From positions 15,310,994 to 15,374,993 of the forward strand of contig NC_082693.1 in the NCBI RefSeq assembly GCF_949987515.2: a stretch of 64,000 nucleotides of DNA, read 5' to 3'. Below are positions 35,225 through 46,940 of this stretch, one piece after another. Origin of the DNA: Delphinus delphis (taxonomy: Eukaryota; Chordata; Mammalia; Artiodactyla; Delphinidae). Below the pieces are notes generated by a model. That model saw only the letters and a program-made list of their open reading frames with translations. It was not told the DNA's origin and made no database searches. A program made the translations under genes and the position numbers. The number at the start of each line of letters is the position of its first letter. The stretch's first letter is position 1.

Positions 35225-35665
35225 TGGTGTCAATAGCCAGCCTTAGATATCCATCTTTCAGTGGATTTCCATAACTTTTAAAATAATAACCAAATCTTCA
35301 ACTTGGCATACAGGCCCTATTAGTTTGGTCCTGGCTACTTGTTCAGTCTGATCATATACCATCCACTCACTTCTGTGCTCCACCTTACACAAGCCTTCTT
35401 TTTCTTACTCCAATATGTCCTGCTTCCTCCAGCCTCAGATTCCTCATAAGTATAGCACTACTTACTCAGCAGAAACTCTTGGTTCCCAACCCCCTCCCAT
35501 CATTTTCCTGGCCAAATGCAACTCTCAGCTCTCAGCTCTCAACTCCAATGTTGCTTCCTCAAGAACACCTTCCTGATGCCCCCAAATAGATCAATTCTCC
35601 TTGATACATGCCTTTATATTTCCCCTGCAATTTTTATTCAGAGCACTTATCACTGATTATGATTA
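35225..35665 (+). mobile_element. LINE-2 3' region
   Basis: The cues are atcatataccatccactcac, gtgctccaccttacacaagc, ctcaactccaatgttgcttc, ttcctgatgcccccaaatag and atttttattcagagcactta. This is the usual L2 3' region in plus orientation, without its final hairpin end. A (tctcagc)n-like triplication at 35523-35543 is internal to it. Confidence 0.75.
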
Positions 35666-36184
35666 GCCATGGCCGTAGTGCATATTAGGGCATTAATAAT
35701 TTTATAAGACTGAATGAAGAGCATGCTGTGTGTGCCATTCTAGACCTGAAGTTTCTGTTGAACACAGATACAGCAACCACATTGGTATGGGAAAATGCTC
35801 TTGGTTTTGGTCTTGGATCATTGGAATTCCTGAGGTTTCAATCTTAGAATAATCAGATGACTTATCAAAAGAGAGAAATAAAGTATGTGTGTTTAACTAT
35901 GTATGTATCATTTGAGAAATATGAAGATTTGAGGAAAATGGAGACTACCAGCACCCAGACCCATTGTGGCACAAAGGGATTGTCCACCCCACTCAACTTC
36001 TTTTCATTCCATCCACACTCGCTCAGATGGAAAGGGAGCTTTGAAAGACCAAGGAAAGAAGCAAAGACATCATAAGTTTTTTTTTAAACCAAAGAGTGTG
36101 TGGAGATTAGTAAGACATTTATTTTGTATCTCTTAGATGTTCTTAACAATCTAGAACAGCTAATCCACTATTAAAGAGAATTGT
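35666..36184. other. Unique sequence, no gene found
   Basis: No recognised repeat or exon. The 72-codon frame at 35857-36075 looks like chance. Confidence 0.45.
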
Positions 36185-36532
36185 GTCCGTCAGTATGAGC
36201 TAGGTTATGCTTCAGTAAAAATCACCCCCAAATCTCAGTGACTAAACACAGCACAGATCTGTTTCTCACTCCCTCTTTCATGCCCAGTGTGAATCGACCT
36301 CGGAATCCTGCTCATTATAGTCACTCGAGGACTGAGACTAAACAGAGGTCCATCTTAATACACATTTCCTTGATGAACCACAGCATGGCACAGGGCAACA
36401 AAAATCATGCACTAGCTGGTAAAGTTACCCCTGGAAGTGACACACATCACTTTAGCTCACATTTCATTAGCCAAAACAAGTCATGGCCATGCCTAACTAC
36501 AAAATTAAGACAGTGTAATCCTACCACCTGCC
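36185..36532 (-). mobile_element. MLT1C/D-like LTR
   Basis: Reverse orientation: the plus strand opens gtcagtatgagctaggttat and aatctcagtgactaaacaca, the reverse of the LTR end, and closes with tggaagtgacacacatcact, agccaaaacaagtcatggcc and the reverse of the LTR body. It differs from the seven other MLT1 copies here and looks like an older subfamily. Confidence 0.72.
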
Positions 36533-38629
36533 AATATTGAGATGAAAAAATTCTAATGACTAACACAGCAACCATAAGAATTGATAACAGCCATTCCAGT
36601 ACAAAACAAAGGTTACCATGACCTTGGTTTTTCTTTGCACCAGCAGAACTGGGACTTGTGCAGGGTAGAAGAGACCACGGAGAGAAAGAACTCGCAGAAA
36701 TCCAAATAAGATTAACTCAGAAGTGGCAACTCAACAGGAAAAGGAAAGAAGTAAAATGGTTGCTCACACCCACCTGCTTCCTCTGGATGACATATGTGTT
36801 TATGACCAACTAATGTAAAATTGTTTCTTTTCTAGAAATACATTGCATGGGCACACACATAACGGAGGAGTTAAAATAAACTATTATAGTGCGATTATCA
36901 TTATTCAAGGAAAGGTATTTAGGGGGAGAAATGACAATGTTTTTTTAGTAGAGATCTGAAACTTCAGATCTTCAAAATGCTTCAAAATGTTGAAAACATT
37001 GAGGCTGTATAAAAAATATTGAAGGTAAGGGAACCCAGTAAAGAAAAAATTTTAGAAGAGAAAGTGGGTCTCACTAAGAATCCTACTTCCTTCAGTGAGA
37101 ATGAGGCAAGATATTTTACTGATATTTAATCATATCAGACCACCCTTCCGTTTTCTTTCCATGTTACCAAGCAGGTAGCCAGATCCTTTAGCTCTCTCGA
37201 TTCAAGTGTTTTGCTGTGCAGACATCACAGGACTGACTTCACTGAAGATATCATGCCAGTGTCTTAGAGGATAAGGCAAAAAAGACCCATGACTTGAGAA
37301 CAGTGTAAAGGGAAGTATATGGATAACAGAGGCACACCTCTCCCAAGAATAGCCCTGCTCGATAGCAGTAAGCTGAGAAGGTAATGAAACTCAGACCACT
37401 GCTATGTAGTCACTCAGGGACACTGAGCCCTAAGTCAAAAGTAATGATCCCCAAGTTTGGAACAAAAGCAACACAGTTGTTAGACTTGGAAGGACTGTGG
37501 ACAACAGGCATCACAGAGGTTATCAATGAGACAGGAGGAGCTTCCTTGATATTCTGGTGCAGCCTAAAATGCCTCAGAATCGTGTACAACCTGGTGGTGT
37601 AGAGTGCAGATGATACTAACAATCAAATTTTCTACCAGCCCCAACAGGATGGGAGCTCAAATGCAGAGTTAAGTTGATTTAAGGGAAAAAGAAATGTGTC
37701 CATTCTTATATGCTAGAGTAGATAGCTTAAAAACCTATACTCATCAGTAAAAGGAAAGATTATGGACTTGGACCAGACTTATGTAGGCCACTAGTGAAAG
37801 AGAGCTCATTCTACTTCTCACCATATATTTTTGTCTAACTTGAGATTTGAAAAAAAAAAAAATAGAGGTGGACAGGGATATCTCACAGATACGATGGTGT
37901 TAGTTCTGATCTTAGGATAAGTGTCTAATGCAATACCTAATGCCTGAAGGCTATCTACCCCAAAAGCTGCCAGGGCTTATATCCAAAGTGCTAGAGAGCC
38001 CAGAGAACAGGGATCACCATCTCTGGGAGAAGGAAGACAGGAAAGTAAACAAACAGTTGAATAATAAATGATACCCCAGGTTGGACCCTGGAATTAGTAT
38101 GTCACCTATCACATTCTCTCTAGGATTTTAACATTTATGTTGCCTTATTAATAAAGATTTTATTTTGCCTATGGACTGGTAATCTCAGATATTCTTAGTA
38201 ACTACCAAAGGCTAACTACTATTCCTAAAAATCAGAGCTCGGTCTTGTCCTTACAAACTGTCCATGGTCACAATCACTTCTTCCAAGTCCTATCTAATGG
38301 AAATAAAATGACATAACCCATCTACTTGGAGTTGGTTAAAGATTTACAGATGTGAAGCAAATGGTACAGGGGAAAAAGCACTTTAAATTTAGAGACGGAG
38401 TTGTCAATCTGTGAAGCTTTTCATTAGAAGTTTTAGAGCACTTTCATCACTAATTAACAAATAAATGATATGTCAGACAAGCAAATTTAATACTGACAGA
38501 ACTAACAGATACACATACCAAAAGCTATTTAACACTGACTTCATCTCACTTGAGCACCACTATTTCAGTGTTCTGTTCAATGAAAACTGACACTTGATGT
38601 ATTAGATCAATTATCAAATAGAAAATAGC
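36533..38629. other. Unique sequence, no gene found
   Basis: About 2.1 kb without a recognised repeat except an A-run at 37851-37862. Overlapping frames at 37384-37622 on both strands are short and carry no domain. Confidence 0.5.
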
Positions 38630-38915
38630 ATGAAAAATAATTACAGCCAAGGGCTCACAGTCAGTCCCCTAGCCTTCCTTTTGCAACTTCCTTCTTCCCA
38701 AAACAAATCATTTGCTCCAGCCCTATTCTCTGAACATCTTGCCAATCCTCGCTGCCTCCCTTATGCTTTTGCTCATGCAATTTCTTCTGGAATTGTCCCT
38801 CCTTACTTGTGATTGCTTTGAGGACAGAAACCAACACTTGGTCATCCTTGAACCCCTAGAGGCCCTAGTGTGGCATCTGCATATAAAAAGTTGTATGATA
38901 AACACTCACTCAAGT
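38630..38915 (+). mobile_element. LINE-2 3' end
   Basis: Diverged L2: ccttccttttgcaacttcct, gccaatcctcgctgcctccc, then the end block gtgattgctttgaggacaga and agtgtggcatctgcatataa. Plus orientation. Confidence 0.6.
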
Positions 38916-39589
38916 GAACTGAATTTTGACTGCTGACTTCAGTTATTATTATAGTGATCATATCACAGGGCAAACACGGGTTTACCAAACTATACTGCAG
39001 TTCTTTCTTAACCTGACGAGAAAAACCAGATTTTCAGGAAAAGAAAAGGAGTGAAAGCAAGTAGGCAGGCTAAGACAATAAAAAACTGGACTATAAAAGT
39101 CAATTCCATGGAAGAACAATTTTCATACTCTCCTTATTGAGTGTGGTGGTCAAATGTACAAATGTTAAGGAAATATTCCTATTTAGTTAATAGTGCATGA
39201 TGGACCTCACCAGAATTTGTCTTCATTCTTTTGAGGACTTTGTAGAGGATTTTTTAGCTTCTATTTTAGAAAATTTGGGCTGCTTTCTGTTGAGACTGCT
39301 CCCTTTCTTTTAGATTTCACAGATCTCCAAGGCATACTAGAAGAGTGAATCAGTTCTGCTTAGAGTGAAAGGACCTGGGTAATCAGGCAAACCATTCCAT
39401 TTATTTGAAGGCATTCCTTAGATGTGTGAAATAATTTCAATAAGCCCATGTTCATGCCAAGATTGATAGGGGCATTAAGCTCTTATGTTAGTAACGGTAA
39501 GGACAATTTAAGTATTCCATGTATAGTCCTCTCAGTCTTAGTGTTTTTAAAAGATGTAAATGCTTTATGCTTAAATAATAATGATGTTG
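38916..39589. other. Unique sequence, no gene found
   Basis: No repeat or exon recognised in about 670 bp of AT-rich sequence. Confidence 0.45.
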
Positions 39590-39785
39590 ATAATGATTAT
39601 TAAATGCCTCCTGTGTGCCAGCCCCTATGATGAGCACTTACTTACCCCCCCAATTCAATTTAAAACTCATTAATACTAACAAGTATTAAGATCCTCTGTC
39701 ACAGATGGGAACACTGAAGTACAGAGAGGCTAAATAACTTAGCTGGTGCTACATAGTCCACTAACAGAACTGAAATTGGACCCAA
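39590..39785 (-). mobile_element. MIR SINE
   Basis: Reverse MIR: attaaatgcctcctgtgtgc, ccagcccctatgatgagcac, ctgtcacagatgggaacact, agtacagagaggctaaataa and the start-side actgaaattggaccca. Block order is well preserved. Confidence 0.85.
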
Positions 39786-40679
39786 AACAAATTCCATAGT
39801 GCCCATTCTTTATTAGATTACTTTAAATCCCAAGTTAACTAAATGCCCTACCAATTAGTTGACACCTGAGATGGTAGCAGAGTTTGGAAAAAGCTGGCTA
39901 ATTTACTATTTAAAATCCCCATCAAGAGGATTTTAACTGAAGGTAAGAAAGCAAATGGGAAGTTTAGGCAAAATTTTCTACAACTGGAAAATCTGAGAAC
40001 ACACAGCCACCATTCTGCCAGGTCGCATTAGCACAGCTGGGTAAGGAGGGGGCTCTTGCCAGGCTGCTGGAACCAGACACGCCCAGCTGAGATGGGAAGA
40101 ACAGCTGTGATAGGAAGAAATCTGTAACTCACGAAAATCTTACTATCTGCTACCCAAGTGTGCGCACAGAGCTGCTGGCTGGCATCATACTGAAAAGTCT
40201 TTATTCTGCTTTCCAGATCTGTGTTAATTTGATCCCAGACTACATAGAAAAAAAGCAAAGCAGAAAGTTGATGATTAACCAGCTCTTCTCCACTGGGTAA
40301 GCATCCAACTGTTCAACATTTTTAGCAGTGATTTGAAAACATAAATAACACCCCGAGCATATTTTCAGATGCCCCAAAACTGAATGAGAGAGCTAATATA
40401 ATTAAGACAATATATTGAGATATAAAATTATGTTAACAAATCAGAATACTAGGGAAAACAGCAAGATTTAACAGAATTAATTATAAAGTTGCATATTTGA
40501 GTCCAAAACTTGCAGAAATTGAATAGAGAGTGAGGGAAAGGGAGGCTTGGATAAACTTTCTGTGTGAAAAAGCATTGCACGGGAGGTAGGTTGCAGCTCA
40601 TAATTAGCCAGAATGTGCAAACAGACTTAAGTAAATGAGTACTAGCCCAGGGTCTGTATCAAAGGAGGTAATGGTGATG
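39786..40679. other. Unique sequence, no gene found
   Basis: No recognised repeat or gene. A 76-codon minus-strand frame at 40028-40258 has no known domain. Confidence 0.45.
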
Positions 40680-40855
40680 GAAGACTGTGTTCAGTTTAGA
40701 TGCCACTATTTAAAATCAAGTCTATCCAGAGTAGAGTAACCAGTATAATGAAGGCTTTGAAAACCTGTGAACATAAGGCAAGGCTAGAGAAACAGAGGAA
40801 GTTTAGCCTGAAGAGGAAAACACTAGAGGTAAATTTGCTAACACTCTTCATGGTG
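40680..40855 (+). mobile_element. Probable CR1/L3 LINE relic
   Basis: The order ttcagtttagatgccact, ccagagtagagtaaccagta, gaaggctttgaaaacctgtg, aggcaaggctagagaaacag and gtttagcctgaagaggaaaa matches the end of CR1/L3 ORF2 (a region that in good copies reads ...gagtaaccaggatggt... and ...tttagcctggagaaga...). CR1 elements were active before the mammalian radiation, so this would be one of the oldest pieces in the window. Confidence 0.6.
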
Positions 40856-41187
40856 TAATGGGAAGTAAATGGCCTAGAGACCAAGGCAGAATTCATTCCC
40901 AACCCTAATAACTGAGAATCAGGGAAACGATTTAATCTCAACCTCGCAGCATCCTCAGCGCATATGGTTTGCTTATTCCTAAATTATTTAGGCTTAATAC
41001 ATTGGGTACTAAAAACAGAATAAAAAGCAAGCTTTTGACCTTAGAGAGCTAACAACTTTGTGCCCAAGATAGACAAGTTTCAGTCCATTAACATACAGAG
41101 TAATGATGCTCTGGGAGTTCAGAGGACAGGCAACTCACCCTGAAACAGGACATTTTGACCAGGACTTCTTGATACAATTGTTTTTCA
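40856..41187. other. Unique sequence
   Basis: Nothing recognised between the CR1-like relic and the next MLT1. Confidence 0.45.
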
Positions 41188-41677
41188 TGGTGTATTAGTT
41201 TCCTGGGACTGCTATAATGAAGGACCACAAACCGGGCAGCTAAAACAACAGAAATTTATTGTCTCACAGTTCCGGAGGCTAGAAGTCCAAGATCAAGGTG
41301 TCCACAGGGTTGGTTCTTTCTGAAGGCTGTGAGGGACAATCTGTTCCGTGAATCTCTCTTATCTTCTGGTTATTTACTAGCAATTCTTAGTGTTCCTTGG
41401 CTTGTAGATACATCACCCTGACCTCTGTTTTCATCTTCACATGGTGTTCTCCCTGTGTCTCTCCATGTAGTCTCTCCTCTATGTATGCTGTCTCTGTAGC
41501 TAAATTTCCCTTTTTTATAAGGATAGTCATATTGGATTAGGGCCCACCCTAATGACCTCATCTTAACATGGTCATATGCAAAGACTCTATTTCCAAATAT
41601 GGTCATATTCACAGGTACTGGGGGTTAGGACTTCAACACCTTTTGGGGGGATGGGGACACAGTTCAACCCATAACAC
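41188..41677 (-). mobile_element. MLT1 solo LTR (long form)
   Basis: Reverse MLT1: ggtgtattagtttcctggga, aacagaaatttattgtctca, tccaagatcaaggtgtccac, a longer middle (to 41510) than the other copies, then ttggattagggcccacccta and gacacagttcaacccataac. The G-run near the end is only six long. The 44677-45107 copy has the same long middle. Confidence 0.93.
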
Positions 41678-42074
41678 ATGGCTAATTTAAAATAGGCATG
41701 TCAAAATACCTTTTTCTTTTTTCATTTTATAAGTATCTAAGCAGAAGTTGTAACAAAAGTTACACTCCCATATTCGCAGGAGCCTCTGACCCTTCACCCT
41801 GACCCCAATCCTTGCTCCATCATGGACCCATCCTCCATCTCTGACTCTATTCCAGTCCACACTCTCATCTTCACCCCATCCCTAAACCATATCCCCTCTC
41901 TCTCCCCCCCCCCAGAGGGAGAGGTCAGCAATGCTTGTAAAGGTCACTAATGGAGTAAGAATAAATGTTTTTCCTTGGGATTCTTTTAAGTCAAGAATTT
42001 AATGGTTCACTTTTTTAGGCTCCATCAAAGTGAATTCAAATCAAATGATAGTGTATAAAAATGTTCCTGGAATC
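41678..42074. other. Unique sequence with a C-run
   Basis: CT-rich part at about 41765-41925 with about nine consecutive C at 41905-41913. No gene. Confidence 0.5.
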
Positions 42075-42090
42075 AAAATGTCCTCAGAGT

Positions 42091-42302
42091 GGGCTTCTCT
42101 GGTGGTGCAGTGGTTGAGAGTCCGCCTGCCGATGCAGGGGACATGGGTTCGTGCCCCGGTCCGGGAAGATCCCACATGCCACGGAGCGGCTGGGCCCGTG
42201 AGCCATGGCCGCTGAGCCTGCGCGTCTGAAGCCTGTGCTCCGCAACGGGAGAGGCCACAGCAGTGAGAAGCCTGCGTACCGCAAAAAAAAAAAAAAAAAA
42301 AA
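42091..42302 (+). mobile_element. Young cetacean-type CHR SINE
   Basis: Complete plus-orientation SINE: gggcttctctggtggtgcag (A-box region), ggacatgggttcgtgccccg (B-box region), gccatggccgctgagcctgc, gaggccacagcagtgagaag, gcgtaccgc and a 20-odd A tail. Target duplications aaaatgtcctcagagt (42075-42090) and aaaatgtcctcagggt (42303-42318) differ at one base. The body differs from the CHR copies at 17.4, 27.8 and 58.2 kb and resembles the shorter, GC-richer type I know from toothed and baleen whales. Confidence 0.95.
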
Positions 42303-42344
42303 AAAATGTCCTCAGGGTAAAATTTACCAGAATAGCCAAGTCAA

Positions 42345-42870
42345 AATATTGCGTAACGAATTATGTGGTGCAAGAGAGTCTGGGATTAGCTTATTTGTGA
42401 AGGCCATACCAAAGCTGAGTGTAGAAGGACAAACAGGAGATTAATCAGCCAAGGAAAGGAACATTCCTGGCTGAAGGAAGAACGCAAAGGTACGATGCTG
42501 AGAAAGCAGGAAGCATCAGAGAACCTCAAAAGGTGTCGCATGGCCAGGGCACAGCGGGGGAAGGAAGGCAGGAAGAGGCCTCACTGCCAAAGGCCTAATA
42601 CATCGTTCGTTGCCTATTTATTTTAGTATTATTTCACTTATCATTGCCGTGGACAGTGAGCACAGGATTGGAGGCAAGGAGCACCAGGCTCATACGTGTA
42701 GTTTTAAAAGAGCACTTTGACAACTGTGGGGAGGTTGGATTAAAAGGGTGAAAAACTGGAGATGGGAAGCCCAGTGGGAAGTCTGTGTAATAATACAGGT
42801 AGACGATGATGAAAACTGGCTAGAAGATGGCAAGCATGGTGAGGAGGGCAAGCCTTGCCAGCTGTTTATA
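42345..42870 (+). mobile_element. Ancient LINE-like 3' UTR, family of the right-edge repeat
   Basis: The blocks gaacattcctggctgaagga, gcatggccagggcacagcgg, taaaagagcactttgacaac and acaggtagacgatgatgaaa follow an old repeat that I also see, inverted, at 63250-64000. In good copies it reads ...gaacattccaggcagaggg..., ...aggatcactctggctgc..., ...ccaggcgagagatgatgg.... Family name uncertain (L1ME-like). Confidence 0.6.
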
Positions 42871-42892
42871 GAAATAATCCGGCAGGTAGAAT

Positions 42893-43135
42893 TGACAGGA
42901 GTTTTTAAAAATTGGTATACAATTTTTAAAGGTTGCTTTCCATTTACAGCTATTACAAAATACTGGCTCTATTCCCCGTGTTGCACAACACATCCTTGAG
43001 CCTATCTTACACCCAATAATTTGTACCTCCCGCTCTCCCACCCCTATATTGCCGCTCCCCCCGCAACTGGTAACCACTACTAGTTTGTTCTCTATATTTG
43101 TGAGTCTGCTCCTTTTCTGTTATATTCACTAGTTT
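42893..43135 (-). mobile_element. LINE-1 fragment
   Basis: Reverse LINE-1 3'-region piece: aattggtatacaatttttaa, tgagcctatcttacacccaa, cccacccctatattgccgct, ctggtaaccactactagttt and ctatatttgtgagtctgctc. Similar content to the end of the old L1M at 12100-12180. Confidence 0.8.
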
Positions 43136-43154
43136 GCTGGATTTTAATGAAGGA

Positions 43155-43320
43155 AACTACAAGAGTGGTTTCCAACTCTAGCTGCACATGCCAGGCATCT
43201 TGGGAGTCTTTCTAAATGCAGACTCTCTGGCCCTGTCTCGGACTTAGTGAATCAGAGTTTCTGCTGTTTAAGCCTTGAGAATTTGAAGATCCCTCCAGCC
43301 AGTCTCTGTGACTAACAATT
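43155..43320. mobile_element. MER5-like hAT-Charlie element
   Basis: Diverged MER5: gtggtttccaactctagctg, catgccaggcatcttgggag, gtgaatcagagtttctgctg. A typical copy begins cagtggttctcaac and contains gaatcacctggggagct; these are visible in degraded form. Short non-autonomous DNA transposon. Confidence 0.65.
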
Positions 43321-44059
43321 TAAGGGCTGGCCCCCAGGAGAAAGAGAAAACACTCCCTGTCGGTTCAGAATCAGGTTTTAGTGCCACATAACAAAACTAT
43401 ATCACAGTTAAACTGTTTAAAGATAGAACCATTACCTCTGAACCTTGTCGCTGAATATATTTGAGCAGGAACCAGTAAACCAGTTAAGGAGAGGTAATGG
43501 AAGAGTTTTTTTGCTTGCCAGAAGTATGAGAGTGCCTTTAAGGCACTCCAGGGCCAGAGAGCTCTCCAATGCACTGAGAGGAACCAAAGGCAGTCAGAGC
43601 AGCAGACAGGCACTCAGAGGGAATCTGTGCATCCTGGCCCTTTGCGAGCTCCCTTTTTGCTCCAGCTGTGGCTTCAGTCACTGTCTCGCTCTGCCCTGGT
43701 TTGGATTCCAGGTTCTGGCCTTTGGATCTGTCTCTGTTTCCATGACAACCCAGTCCTGTTTGAGCCATGCTTGCTAGCTGGCTGCTACATCTGGATTCAC
43801 CCAGGAAACCCCACCCTGTGGTGTCAACTTGTCACCATCTCTGAGGCTCCATTTCGGTCTGCCCACCCCACACCTGGTTTCCAGCTCCATTCAACCCTCC
43901 TTAGCTTCCACCATACTCATGCCCACACTCAGGACCCTGCTTCAAGCTTGGGGTACAGACCACCCTTCCCACCCGATTCCAATGCTGGTCTGCTGGACAC
44001 ATTTCTACGTGAGACGATGAAGATCCAGTAGCTTCCCAGTGAGTCTTGGAGGAGGGAAA
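43321..44059. other. GC-richer unique sequence with long chance frames
   Basis: A 740-bp stretch richer in G and C than its surroundings, with open frames on both strands (up to 134 codons at 43627-44031 plus). No domain, no CpG-island density and no repeat name I can support. It could be an old LTR or an ancient exon, but the frames on both strands argue for composition, not coding. Confidence 0.4.
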
Positions 44060-44210
44060 GTACAGCCATTAAAAGTACAAGCTCTGAATTCAAATCTAGA
44101 CTGTGTGACAATAAGCCAGTTACCTAATCTCTCCAAGTTTCCAAAACAATTTAAACATGATAAATACATCTAACCCACCCCATAAGTTATAAAGTATAAG
44201 CAGCAGGTCA
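44060..44210 (+). mobile_element. MIR SINE
   Basis: tacagccattaaaagtacaa, ctctgaattcaaatctagac, taagccagttacctaatctc then a degraded core. Plus orientation, the 3' end is poor. Confidence 0.72.
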
Positions 44211-44676
44211 GCTTCACCAACTCAGGGTAAACACATGGCCAAGACTCTTTTCATTTAGAGTTAATAACTCAAGCACCCAGATGCTCTTACCAACTGGATG
44301 TTCAATGTCTCCCTCTTGTTGCTTAACTCATCTCCAATGCCAAGTAGTCCAAGAATGCTGAGGACGTAGTCAGTCCAAAGAGGACAAATCTAGGTTAATC
44401 AGAGAGACAGCTGGAGCTGCCCGATGGTCCACGCACCTGCTTCTGTCACACGGTATGACATAAAGGCTACTCCTGTGTTCTCTGATGGACGCTTACTTAC
44501 CATCTCAGTAATGGCATTGCTGGATCCAATTTCTGCCCAGGACTAATGATGTCTCACTCTTGGGCTAACAGGTTACTCTGCTGCAACCAATCCTTCCTCA
44601 GACTCTTGCATCTGGGCCTGGGCACTAACCCAGCTACCATGTCCCCTCCGGGAGCTCCTTTTCAAGGCCTTAGGGC
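44211..44676. other. Unique sequence, no gene found
   Basis: No recognised repeat or exon. Confidence 0.45.
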
Positions 44677-45107
44677 TTATATTAGTTTCCTGGGGTTGCC
44701 ATAACAAATTATCACAAAGTGGGTGGCTTAAAACAACAGAAATGTATTCTCTCACAGTTTAGGAGGCTAGAAGCATAAAATCAAGGTGCCAGCAGGGCTG
44801 GTTCCTTCTGGAGGCTGTAAGGGAGAAACTGTCTCATGCCTCCTAGCTTTGGGTGGCTCCCAGCAATCTTTGGTATTCTTTGATTTGCAGCTGCATCACT
44901 CCACCTCTACCTCCATCTATACATGTTTTCTTCATTCTGTTATTCCTGTGAGTTCTCTCTTCTTCTTATAAGTCATTGGATTTAGGGCCCATGAGTGAGG
45001 ACAACCTCATCTTAACTAATACCTGCAAAGACTCTATTGCCAAAGCTCACGTTCTGAGGTTCCAGTGAACATGAATTTGGGGGGGGGGCACTATTCAACG
45101 CACTACA
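44677..45107 (-). mobile_element. MLT1 solo LTR with expanded G-run
   Basis: Reverse MLT1: tattagtttcctggggttgc, aacagaaatgtattctctca, aaaatcaaggtgccagcagg, the long middle, then tgcaaagactctattgccaa and cactattcaacgcactac. Ten consecutive G at 45079-45088 replace the usual short run. Confidence 0.92.
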
Positions 45108-46329
45108 GGGCCCCTTCTTGATAGCAAAGCTTGAAGACCCATTTCCCGAATTTCAAATCTCTGAAAGAAGAGTTCTGATACCCCTTCCTCCAAGAAAGTC
45201 CACTGGACTCCCTATGTACATTTTTCTTTTATCCTCCCTGCTATACTGAGGAACAGCAAACAGGTCTTATATTTCCAATGTTTCACTTAATAAGAAAAAT
45301 CTGCCCAAGAAGTCTTACCAGACCCCTCCTAGGATTTAAAAGGGAGTGGCCTAATTTTTATCTCACTTCGCGTGTGAAGTACGTACAACGTCTGGCACAC
45401 AGACAGCCCTCAATTACTGGCAATTATTTATTTTCCCTGAAGGTAACCGAAAATGCCCTAAAGCATCAGAATAAAACTTACTTCTCTGGAGGCAAAATAT
45501 CTGCCCTCTTTAGTTTAGGGCAATTTGAGTGGAACTCTCGATGAGGTATGGCAGGCTCTGTATCCTTTATATAACATCTAGCTATATTTTACATATCGTT
45601 GGCTCAGGGATCAGACTGATTGTGTGTTTCAGAGCTCTCTGATACTATGAACATTTAAGGGCTCTTACTAGTGCTAAACTAGGATAGACAGGATGTGTTC
45701 AGAGTGGAGAGAAGTGCACATCAAGGGCCTTTGTCTTGTGAAGACTGTATGTTCGCATCTACAGGCTCTATGGAACCACAGGCTGGTTGCAACAGCAGCA
45801 TCTTGGGGTCCTTCTGTTAGCAAACAAGCTCTCACTTAAGACTCCAGTGTAAATCTAGATCTATACCATAAGTCTTCCACATTCTCTCCACATATACTCC
45901 CCAGCCTACTACCCTGCTCCCTGCCCCAAGACCTAACATTAAGTTCTTTTATCCTAAGCCTTCCAGTTGGATTTAGAATAACAACTGGAAGTCCCAGCAG
46001 GAGATCCGAAGGAAGAGTGAGATGGAGTGATTTGTTCCCCTGGCCCCTACTCTGTGAGATCTCCTAGGGTTGGCTATGTCCTTGACCCAAGGTCATGGTT
46101 CCTCTTGAAGTGGCCTCCACAAGACTCTTTCTGTATTGCCCACCCCACCCCACCTTCAGGCCTAGAAGGGGTAACTGCCTCACTGTTTTTATAATATGAG
46201 CACTGCACAGTTGTAAATAGTTCCTTTATAAATAAAACATCTTAAAACTCATTCCTGACCTTTACAAGGTCACTACTTAGATTTGGATGAAATACATAGG
46301 TTGATTCTCAGTTATTTTCATCTTAAATA
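45108..46329. other. Mostly unique sequence
   Basis: Contains a short MIR-like 3' piece at about 45375-45435 (acgtctggcacacagacagc then ctcaattactggcaat). The rest, including 45450-46330, shows no gene or repeat I can name. Confidence 0.5.
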
Positions 46330-46369
46330 TTTCCTCAAGAATTTTAGGACTGGAAGAGATCATCTAAAT

Positions 46370-46503
46370 GAGCTCTTCAGTTAATAAATGGTGGATCAGA
46401 GGCCCAGTGGGGTTCAGTGATTTGCCCAAGGCCATGCTACTTAGTGGCAGAGCTGAGTCTAAAACCCAAGCCTCCTAGACCCCAATCCAGTGGTCTTTCA
46501 ACC
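46370..46503 (-). mobile_element. MIR SINE
   Basis: Reverse MIR start half: gatttgcccaaggccatgct, acttagtggcagagctgagt, ctaaaacccaagcctcctag and ccaatccagtggtctttcaa. These blocks are well preserved. Confidence 0.85.
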
Positions 46504-46694
46504 CATCTACCTGTGAGCCTAGAAGAAGGATAACTATTTTCCTAGACAATACCAGCTTTCTGTAGTTAATAGATACTCAAAATCAGCACCACCTCCAGTC
46601 ACTTTATGAACTTCATCTTCCATTGTTTTCTTCCTTTTTTCCTTAGCATTTCCCTCACGCTTTTTGTTTCCAGTACTTTCCCTCTGCCCTGGGA

Positions 46695-46940
46695 GAGAAA
46701 TAAACATTTACTGAGTACTCACTATGCACTAGACACCATGAAATACACAAGTAACACATGCTAAATCATTTGTTGTCTCACTTAACACTCTCGGCAACTA
46801 TGAGGTATTAAACCAATTTTACATATTAGGAAACTGAGGCTTAAAGAACTTAAGTGTGCAAGGAGGCACAACTAATACGCAAGCTTCCAGTCCGGTGTGT
46901 TGACTCCAGAATCTGTACTCTCCCCATGACGCCACAATGC
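46695..46940 (-). mobile_element. MIR SINE
   Basis: Long reverse MIR: acatttactgagtactcact, atgcactagacaccatgaaa, attttacatattaggaaact, gaggcttaaagaacttaagt, then aagcttccagtccggtgtgt. Nearly the whole element is present. Confidence 0.85.
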
